This document shows, in pieces, positions 58,324 to 64,000 of a stretch of 64,000 nt of DNA. Location of the stretch: positions 111,726 to 175,725 of the forward strand of contig NZ_JAMTCT010000014.1 of assembly GCF_024171995.1 (NCBI RefSeq), written 5' to 3'. Each line of letters starts with the position of its first letter. Position 1 is the stretch's first letter. Origin of the DNA: Promicromonospora umidemergens. Lineage in GTDB: Bacteria; Actinomycetota; Actinomycetes; Actinomycetales; Cellulomonadaceae. The notes below the pieces were generated by a model. The model made no database searches, was not told where the DNA came from, and saw only the letters and a list, made by a program, of their open reading frames with translations. Position numbers and translations under genes: made by a program.

Positions 58324-59162
58324 TGGCCGCCCGTCCGTCCGCGCTCCAGCGGTCCGGCCGCGTACTGCTCTACGTGGTGATGATCATCGCCGCGGCGGGC
58401 ATCATGCTGCCGTTCGCCTGGATGGTGATCTCGTCACTGAAGCTCAACAACCAGGTGTTCACGGCACCGGTGCAGTGGATCCCGGATCCCGTGCAGTGGC
58501 GCAACTACTTCGACATCTGGGTCAAGGCCGACATGGTCACGTGGGTGCGCAACACCCTTGTCGTGTCCGTCGCCGTGACCTTTCTGCAGGTGCTGACCGG
58601 CAGCTTCGCCGCCTACGGCTTCGCCAAGATGCGCTTCCCCGGCCGGGACGCGCTGTTCCTGCTGTACATCGGGACCATCGCGGTGCCGTGGCAGTCCTAC
58701 ATGATCCCGCAGTTCCAGATGCTCTCGAGCTGGGGGCTCAACAACACCCTGTGGGCGATCATGCTGCTGCAGGCGTTCGGCGCCTTCGGCGTGTTCCTGA
58801 TGAAGCAGTACTACGAGTCCATCCCCGACTCCCTGTCGGAGGCGGCACGCATCGACGGGCTCTCCGAGTACGGCATCTGGTGGCGCATCATCATGCCGCT
58901 GTCGGTGCCGGCTCTCGCGTCGCTGACGATCATCACGTTCGTCCAGACCTGGAACGACTACCTCGGTCCCCTCATCTATCTGCGTGACCGCGAGCTGTGG
59001 ACCATCCAGCTCGGCCTGCAGTCGTTCATCGGGGAGTACAACGCCGAGCACGCGCTGGTCATGACGGGCTCCGTGCTGTCGGTGCTGCCGATCGCGCTCA
59101 TCTTCCTCTTCGGCCAGCGCTACTTCATCCAGGGCATCGCGACGACGGGCGTCAAGGGATGA
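58323..59162 (+). CDS. Carbohydrate ABC permease 2 (MalG-like half)
   Basis: A 279-residue membrane protein with six helices. LSEAARIDGLSEYGIWWRII (about residues 170-190) is the EAA loop, and ITFVQTWNDYLGPLIYL is highly conserved. It ends TTGVKG. The start uses the last base of the preceding stop codon, and the next gene overlaps its stop by four bases. Confidence 0.9.
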   Translation: MAARPSALQRSGRVLLYVVMIIAAAGIMLPFAWMVISSLKLNNQVFTAPVQWIPDPVQWRNYFDIWVKADMVTWVRNTLVVSVAVTFLQVLTGSFAAYGFAKMRFPGRDALFLLYIGTIAVPWQSYMIPQFQMLSSWGLNNTLWAIMLLQAFGAFGVFLMKQYYESIPDSLSEAARIDGLSEYGIWWRIIMPLSVPALASLTIITFVQTWNDYLGPLIYLRDRELWTIQLGLQSFIGEYNAEHALVMTGSVLSVLPIALIFLFGQRYFIQGIATTGVKG

Positions 59163-59848
59163 GTACGACGGAGGCCGCGGGGGCAGCGCAGCGGCGTCGG
59201 CCCCTGATCGCGCCCGAGACGTACGAGCTGGTGTTCGGCACCGTCTACACGGGGCTGATGACGAACCTGCTCCTTGCGGTCGCCTGCCTGCCCCTCGTGG
59301 TGCTGGTCGCGGCAACGGACCCCGCGGCGAGCTGGCCATACCTCGCCCTGGCGGCGCCGCTGCTCGGCCCGGCCGTCGCCGCGGCGTTCGCCGTGTTCGG
59401 CGCCTTCGGCTCCGACGGGTCGACGGCGGTGGTGCGCACCTTCGCCCAGGCCTGGCGCAGGCACCTGCGCCGGGGCCTGGCGATCGGGGCGCTCGCGACG
59501 GGGGCGGTCGTCGTCGCGGCCGTGGACGTGGCGTTCTTCTGGGGCCGCACCGTCGGCGCGGCAGCGATCCCGGTGCTGGTGACGCTCGCCGTCGTGGCGG
59601 TGCTGACGGCTGTGCTCGCCCTGGCCGCCGTGCCGGAGATGCCGGGGGCTCGCCTGCGCGAGGTGCTGCTCGCGGCCCTCGTGCTCGGGGTGCGGCGCTG
59701 GTACCTCTCGGCCGGGGCCCTGCTGGTGCTCGGCCTGCTGGTGTCGCTCCTGGCGGCCCGTCCGGTGGTGGGCCTGGGCTTCGCGGCGGCCCCGCTGCTG
59801 TACGCGGTCTGGGGCATCTTCCGGTTCGTGCTCCGTTCGGCACGATAG
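59159..59848 (+). CDS. DUF624-like membrane protein
   Basis: A 229-residue protein with five or six hydrophobic helices, more diverged than the two other copies. PETYELVFGTVYTGLMTNLLLAVACLPLVVL and the following basic TFAQAWRRHLRRG loop resemble YesL proteins. The ATG overlaps the permease stop. Its position at the end of an importer operon matches the genes at 9734 and 32190. The function is unknown. Confidence 0.7.
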   Translation: MSTTEAAGAAQRRRPLIAPETYELVFGTVYTGLMTNLLLAVACLPLVVLVAATDPAASWPYLALAAPLLGPAVAAAFAVFGAFGSDGSTAVVRTFAQAWRRHLRRGLAIGALATGAVVVAAVDVAFFWGRTVGAAAIPVLVTLAVVAVLTAVLALAAVPEMPGARLREVLLAALVLGVRRWYLSAGALLVLGLLVSLLAARPVVGLGFAAAPLLYAVWGIFRFVLRSAR

Positions 59849-59975
59849 GGGCGAGTCTCCCGACCGGCGTGAACCGATTCCGTCCCCCACGCGGATACCT
59901 GGGTGACAGTGGTTCCGACGGGCAGGGAGACACGATGCGTACGAACGAGCACGAGACGTGGGACAGGGCGGCGCC

Positions 59976-60590
59976 ATGACGGCGGCCGCCGAGCTGGTGG
60001 GCACCGACGTCGCACCCGAAGCCGGTCGGTCCGACGCCCAGCTCATCGCGTCGTCCCTGCACGAGCCGGAGGACTTCGCGGCGATCTATGGTCGGCACGC
60101 GAGGACGGTCCACCGGTACGCGTACCGCCGCGTGGGCGCGGAGCACGCCGAGGACGTGGTGGCCGAGACGTTCGTGGCGGCGTTCCGTCGCCGGGCCTCC
60201 TACGACCTGGACCGGCCCGACGCCCGGCCGTGGCTGCTCGGGATCGCGACCCGAGAGGTCGCCCAGCACCGCAGGGCGGAGGAGACCCGGTACCGCGCCA
60301 TGGCGCGAGTGGGGACAGTGCTCCCCGAGGACGGTCTCGCCGACCTGGCGACCACGAACGTCGCTGCCCGAGCCGCCGGGAGCGCGCTCGGCGAGGCGCT
60401 CTGCGGCCTCCGGTCCGGCGACCGGGACGTGCTGCTGCTCTGGGCGTGGGGCGACCTCAGCTACGAGGAGATCGCCACGACCCTCGACATCAAGAAGGGC
60501 ACGGTGCGGTCCCGGCTGCACCGGGCACGCAAGCTGGTCCGCGCGGCGCTTCCGGGTGGGCTCTGGGACGAAGCGGAGGACGCGCGATGA
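59976..60590 (+). CDS. ECF-type RNA polymerase sigma factor
   Basis: A 204-residue sigma-70 family protein. Region 2 (about residues 28-100) includes FAAIYGRHARTVHRYAYRR and AEDVVAETFVAAFRRR. Region 4 (about residues 135-195) includes RDVLLLWAWGDLSYEEIATT and KGTVRSRLHRARKLV. The ATG at 59976 is chosen; a GTG 18 bases upstream is possible. The next gene, overlapping by four bases, encodes a membrane-anchored protein in the place of an anti-sigma factor. Confidence 0.9.
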   Translation: MTAAAELVGTDVAPEAGRSDAQLIASSLHEPEDFAAIYGRHARTVHRYAYRRVGAEHAEDVVAETFVAAFRRRASYDLDRPDARPWLLGIATREVAQHRRAEETRYRAMARVGTVLPEDGLADLATTNVAARAAGSALGEALCGLRSGDRDVLLLWAWGDLSYEEIATTLDIKKGTVRSRLHRARKLVRAALPGGLWDEAEDAR

Positions 60591-61702
60591 GCACGAGCAC
60601 CAGGTGGACCGTGCAGGAGCCCGGCGGGAGCGAGCTGGAAGCGCTGCAGACGACGGGTGGGCTGCTGGACCCGTCGGAGGCCGAGGCCGAGGGAGCGTTC
60701 CGTTCGGCGCAGGCGCGGTTGACGGCGGAGCTGGGGTCATCCGTCGCCGTGACGGACGGGCAGTACCGGCACTCGGCCGGGACGGGCCGGCTCCGGGCCG
60801 TGCGGGCTCCGGGTGACCGGCGCGAGCCGGCTTACGGACGGCCGGGCAGCCGGCGTCGGACCGGAGGATCACGCAGGCCCGCGGTGCGTGCGGCCGTCGG
60901 ACTGGGCCTCGCGGCTTCCGTCGCGGGGGGGCTGCTCTTCGCGCCGACGGCGACCCTCACGATGCCGTGGGACGACGACGGCGGCACGGTACCGCCCGGT
61001 TCGGCGTCGGCGTCGGAGATCCTGCAGGCCGCTGCCACCCGTACCGTCGCCGCCGCGGACGACTCCTGGGACGAGATCCGGGGCGACCAGTTCGTGTACT
61101 ACCGCACCACGGGAACCAACCGGTACGAGGTGGTGGGAGAGGGCACCACGAAGATCTCGGAGGACTACGCGGGCTGGTTCTCGGTCGACGGGACCCAGGA
61201 CGGCCGGGCCACGGCGACGTACTCCGTAGGGGATCCGCTCGACACGACGCTGTTCACCTGTGCGGATGGTGGGCGAGAGCGGGCTCTCACAGACGGCGGC
61301 GACTGCAGCTCGGAGCCCGAGCTCGACCTGGACGCGCCCACCGACGCCGACGCGATGTACGACTATCTGCTGCGCGACGGCGACGGCGACGGCTCGGCGA
61401 GGTCGATGTTCATCAGCGCAGGCAACGTGTTGCGCAGTCTCACGCCGGAGGCACAGGCAGCGGTCTTCGGAGCGCTGAGCCGGGTGGACGGGCTGATCGT
61501 GACGCCAGGTGTCAAGGACGCGGCGGGACGGCCGGGCATCGCCGTCGGCGTCGACATGGAGGGGGACTACCGGCAGGACCTGATCTTCGATCCGGAGACC
61601 AAGGACCTGCTCGGTGGTGCGAGCGCCTACGCCGACGGAATGGCTGACGGGTACGCGATCGTCGAACGGACCATCGTGGACGAGGTGGGCCAGAAGCCCT
61701 GA
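60587..61702 (+). CDS. CU044_5270-type membrane-anchored protein beside the sigma factor
   Basis: A 371-residue protein. A cytosolic, low-complexity Arg/Gly region (residues 1-105) is followed by one membrane helix (VRAAVGLGLAASVAGGLLFA, about residues 104-123) and an extracytoplasmic domain with motifs such as DQFVYYRTTGTNRYEV and QYDLIFDPETKDLL-like strands. The layout is that of actinobacterial CU044_5270 proteins, which are found next to ECF sigma factors. An anti-sigma or sensing role is inferred. The ATG overlaps the sigma stop. Confidence 0.78.
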   Translation: MSTSTRWTVQEPGGSELEALQTTGGLLDPSEAEAEGAFRSAQARLTAELGSSVAVTDGQYRHSAGTGRLRAVRAPGDRREPAYGRPGSRRRTGGSRRPAVRAAVGLGLAASVAGGLLFAPTATLTMPWDDDGGTVPPGSASASEILQAAATRTVAAADDSWDEIRGDQFVYYRTTGTNRYEVVGEGTTKISEDYAGWFSVDGTQDGRATATYSVGDPLDTTLFTCADGGRERALTDGGDCSSEPELDLDAPTDADAMYDYLLRDGDGDGSARSMFISAGNVLRSLTPEAQAAVFGALSRVDGLIVTPGVKDAAGRPGIAVGVDMEGDYRQDLIFDPETKDLLGGASAYADGMADGYAIVERTIVDEVGQKP

Positions 61703-61716
61703 CCGGCGGCTGACAA

Positions 61717-61790
61717 GGTCCGCTTCCAGCAAGCGGTTAGGCCCGGAAAGCCACTGAGATTCGGGCCCAACCGCTTGGTGGAAGCGGACT
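61717..61790. terminator. Long inverted repeat between convergent genes
   Basis: The 28-base arms 61718-61745 and 61762-61789 pair with two mismatches around a 16-base loop. It is between the sigma-associated gene and the isomerase gene, ending at 61804, and probably terminates both. Confidence 0.75.
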
Positions 61791-61803
61791 CTTGCACTCC
61801 CAG

Positions 61804-62664
61804 CTAGAGGTGCTGGGCCACGTGTCCCTCGTACCTGTCCAGCACTGTCGCCGCGGTCTCCTGCGCCGGGCGGGCCCAGATCTCCTCGTTGAAGATCTCC
61901 GTCTCGATGTCGCCGACGTACCCCGCGTCGCGCACCCAGCCGGTGATGGTCGCGAAGTCGATGTACCCGTCGCCCACGTGGCCGCGCGAGTTCAGGGGCT
62001 CCGCCGCGAGCGGCAGCACCCAGTCGCACACCTGGTACGACGCGATGCGGTCCTCCCGCCCGGCCCTGGCGATCGACTTCCGGAGCGAGGGGTCCCACCA
62101 CACGTGGTACGTGTCGACCACGACCCCCACCTCCGACGCCGCGAACGGCGCCGCCAGGTCCAGCGCCTGCGCGAGCGTGGAGATCACCGCCCGGTCGGCG
62201 GCGAAGATCGGGTGCAGCGGCTCCAGCACGATCCGCACCCCGTGCTCGGCGGCGAACGGCACCAGGTCGGCGATCCGGTCGGCCACGCGGCCGCGTGTGG
62301 CCACCAGGTCCCGATCGGTGCCCGACGCCGGAGGCCCGCCCGGCGTCGAACCCACCAGCCCGCCGACGACGAAGACCAGCTCAGCGGTGCCGATCGTGGC
62401 CGCCTCCTCGATGGCCAGCTTGTTGTCGTCGAGCGCGGCGCGGATCCCGGCGTCGTCGGCCGCGGTGAGGAACCCGCCGCGGCACAGCGACGACGCGCGG
62501 AGCCCGGCGTCGGCGATGATGCGCGCAGCCTGCGCCGCACCGACGTCCTGCACCACGTTGCGCCACGGCCCGACGGCGCCGAAGCCCGCCATGGCCGCCG
62601 CCTCGCACGCCTCGGCGAGCGAGGCGTGCTTGACGGTGGCGGTGTTCAGGGAGGCCCTGCTCAT
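61804..62664 (-). CDS. Sugar phosphate isomerase/epimerase (xylose isomerase-like TIM barrel)
   Basis: A 286-residue protein. FGAVGPWRN near the N-terminus, ELVFVVGGLVG, IVLEPLHPIF (metal-ligand glutamate) and GVVVDTYHVWWDP (Asp, His) follow the AP-endonuclease-2/xylose-isomerase-like fold. The C-terminal GDIETEIFNEEIW supplies the last metal glutamate. Substrate unknown. The start overlaps the DUF993 stop by four bases, so the two work in one pathway. Confidence 0.85.
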   Translation of the reverse strand: MSRASLNTATVKHASLAEACEAAAMAGFGAVGPWRNVVQDVGAAQAARIIADAGLRASSLCRGGFLTAADDAGIRAALDDNKLAIEEAATIGTAELVFVVGGLVGSTPGGPPASGTDRDLVATRGRVADRIADLVPFAAEHGVRIVLEPLHPIFAADRAVISTLAQALDLAAPFAASEVGVVVDTYHVWWDPSLRKSIARAGREDRIASYQVCDWVLPLAAEPLNSRGHVGDGYIDFATITGWVRDAGYVGDIETEIFNEEIWARPAQETAATVLDRYEGHVAQHL

Positions 62665-63890
62665 GCCGTCACCCCGTTCGTCGTCAGGAAGGCGCGGAGG
62701 CGGGTGGCCGCGAGAGGCGGGTCGAGCAGCATGCCGCAGCCGTCGGCCAGCCGGGCCAGCTCGACCAGGTGGCGCAGCGATCGGCCGGACTGCAGGCCGC
62801 CCACCAGCGAGAACCCGGGCTGGAACCCGTTGAGCCAGGACAGGAACGCGATGCCGGTCTTGTAGTAGTACGTGGGCGCGGCGAAGATGTGCCGGCCCAG
62901 CGCCTCGGTCGAGGCCAGGATCTTGTGCCCGCCCGCGGCGTCCCCGGCGTCGAACGCCTGGAGCGCCGTGGAGGCGGCCGGGTAGATCGCGGCGAAGATG
63001 CCGAGCAGCGCGTCCGAGTGGCCCTGCTCGTCGCCCGCGATCAGCTCGGGGTAGTTGAAGTCGTCCCCGGTGTAGAGCCGGGGCCTCGTCCCCGCGTCCG
63101 ACGGCGGCAGCGACGCGAGCGACCGGCGCAGGCCCACCTCGTGGGCGGCGTCGAGCAGCGACACCTTGACGCCGTCGATCCGCGGCTGGTGGGCCCGGAC
63201 CAGGTCGAGGAACGTCGCCGTGGCGTCGTCGACGGAGTCCGAGCCCCAGTAGCCGGCCAGCGCCGGGTCGAACATGGTGCCCAGCCAGTGCAGGATCACC
63301 GGCTGCTCGGCGTCGGCCAGGACGGCGTCGTACACGCGGGCGTAGTCCTCGGGGCCGCGGGCGACCTTCGCCAGCGCACGCGAGGCCATGACGATGACCT
63401 GTGCCCCGGCCTCCTGCACCAGGTGCACCTGCTCGCGGTAGGCGTCCGCCACCGTGGCCAGGCCCGCGTCACCCGGCTCCAGCCCGGCGACGACGTCGGG
63501 CGCGAGCTGGTCGGTGCCCGCGCCGCAGGCGACGCGCGCGTTCACGGACGCGGCCTCGGCGGCGGAGCGCCGCACGAGCTCCTGCGTAGCCGCCCAGTCG
63601 AGCCCCATGCCGCGCTGGGCCGTGTCCATGGCGTCCGCGACACCGAGACCGTGCTCCCAGATCCGGTGCCGATAGGCGAGGGTCGAGTCCCAGTCGACGA
63701 CGGCGGGCGCGCCCGGGACGTTCTCCGCGCCGACCTGCGGCACCACGTGCGCCGCGGCGAAGGCGACACGGGACTCGATGGGCCGCGCCGGTGTGGTCCA
63801 GGGTCCCGGGGCGTTCAGCTCGATGGCCTCGGACCCGGTGACCCGGCCGTCGGCGTCGAACAGGGGAAGCACGAGTGCGGTCCCGCGCAC
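62661..63890 (-). CDS. DUF993-family protein (dihydrodipicolinate synthase-like)
   Basis: A protein of about 409 residues related to class I aldolase/DHDPS-type TIM barrels. VVDWDSTLAYRHRIWEHGLGVADAMDTAQRGMGLDW and DGVKVSLLDAAHE contain the probable Schiff-base lysine of the class. YTGDDFNYPELIAGDEQGHSDALLGIFA is strongly conserved. The GTG at 63890 has AAAGGA six bases upstream; an open extension to 63980 is low-complexity and unlikely. The family commonly sits beside sugar isomerases and Gfo/Idh oxidoreductases, suggesting catabolism of a rare sugar or sugar acid. Part of the operon lies beyond the window. Confidence 0.75.
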   Translation of the reverse strand: MRGTALVLPLFDADGRVTGSEAIELNAPGPWTTPARPIESRVAFAAAHVVPQVGAENVPGAPAVVDWDSTLAYRHRIWEHGLGVADAMDTAQRGMGLDWAATQELVRRSAAEAASVNARVACGAGTDQLAPDVVAGLEPGDAGLATVADAYREQVHLVQEAGAQVIVMASRALAKVARGPEDYARVYDAVLADAEQPVILHWLGTMFDPALAGYWGSDSVDDATATFLDLVRAHQPRIDGVKVSLLDAAHEVGLRRSLASLPPSDAGTRPRLYTGDDFNYPELIAGDEQGHSDALLGIFAAIYPAASTALQAFDAGDAAGGHKILASTEALGRHIFAAPTYYYKTGIAFLSWLNGFQPGFSLVGGLQSGRSLRHLVELARLADGCGMLLDPPLAATRLRAFLTTNGVTA

Positions 63891-64000
63891 AGGCTGTCCT
63901 TTGGTGTGCTGTTCCTTGTGTTCCGCTTCGGGCGCGTGGCTCGTTCCTCGCCCCGCACCCTGCGCTGCACCCTTCGTCACAGCTGTGCCCTCCCGTGCTG

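Noticed and set aside
59858..59900. GAACC/GGATACC pair upstream of the sigma factor as an autoregulated ECF promoter
   Set aside because: The spacing is about right but both boxes are weak matches to any consensus I can name.
1..64000. CRISPR array, tRNA genes, rRNA or mobile-element genes
   Set aside because: No evenly spaced repeats, cloverleaf-like segments, rRNA-like sequence or transposase/integrase motifs were seen on reading either strand. Small structured RNAs could be missed by eye.

Overview
The window is GC-rich chromosomal DNA from a plant-biomass-degrading actinobacterium. The G/C-biased third codon positions, frequent GTG starts, lipoprotein binding proteins and gene content suggest Micrococcales, perhaps near Promicromonosporaceae or Cellulomonadaceae. 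That placement is inference. About 50 of the 64 kb is a run of carbohydrate-uptake and catabolic operons. I see no rRNA, tRNA, CRISPR array, insertion sequence, phage gene or origin, and no gene-free stretch longer than 300 bases.

Layout. 0.1-10.4 kb: an SDR-type epimerase, then a LacI regulator divergent from an LplABC-type sugar importer followed by GH39 and GH42 glycosidases and a DUF624 (YesL-like) membrane protein. 10.5-15.6 kb: housekeeping or accessory genes (secreted metallophosphoesterase, membrane proteins including YnfA, a small acidic protein, a PPOX-fold enzyme) and a Doc/Fic toxin with a ribbon-helix-helix antitoxin. 15.6-27.5 kb: a glucuronoxylan/glucuronate block with GH67 alpha-glucuronidase, SGNH esterase, UxaC, a LacI regulator with two strong operators, an importer with its own ATPase, and a UxuB-type reductase. 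27.6-35.3 kb: an oxidoreductase and an operon for rhamnogalacturonan (importer, DUF624 protein, secreted PL11 lyase). 35.5-49.6 kb: a nearly complete L-rhamnose regulon (LacI regulator, mutarotase, RhaSTPQ-type importer, isomerase, kinase, bifunctional aldolase/dehydrogenase), interrupted by an APC permease and containing an unexpected esterase-like hydrolase. 49.6-59.8 kb: a less familiar locus with a DeoR/periplasmic-binding hybrid regulator, a heparinase II/III-like protein, a hydroxyacid dehydrogenase, a DUF2264 protein, an importer and another DUF624-like protein. 59.9-61.7 kb: an ECF sigma factor and a membrane-anchored partner. 61.8-64 kb: a sugar-phosphate isomerase-like protein and a DUF993 protein.

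How the genes fit together. Extracellular lyases such as PL11, and probably enzymes encoded elsewhere, cut pectin and xylan. ABC importers bring in the oligosaccharides, and mostly signal-less intracellular enzymes (GH39, GH42, GH67, the heparinase-like and DUF2264 proteins, the esterases) finish the job. The monosaccharides enter the glucuronate path (UxaC, UxuB) and the rhamnose path (RhaM, RhaI, RhaB, RhaEW). Three of the importers have no ATPase gene beside them and presumably share one encoded elsewhere. Operators with the pattern TGAAnCGnTTCA tie together the oxidoreductase, the rhamnogalacturonan operon, the mutarotase and the isomerase operon. GATCG direct repeats mark the heparinase-locus divergent promoter.

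Another feature is a set of long, often almost perfect palindromes at gene ends. Two (15.56 and 43.75 kb) are copies of one sequence. Two others (5.9 and 57.25 kb) are copies of a second sequence, each placed directly after a binding-protein gene. One palindrome lies inside the heparinase-like coding sequence.
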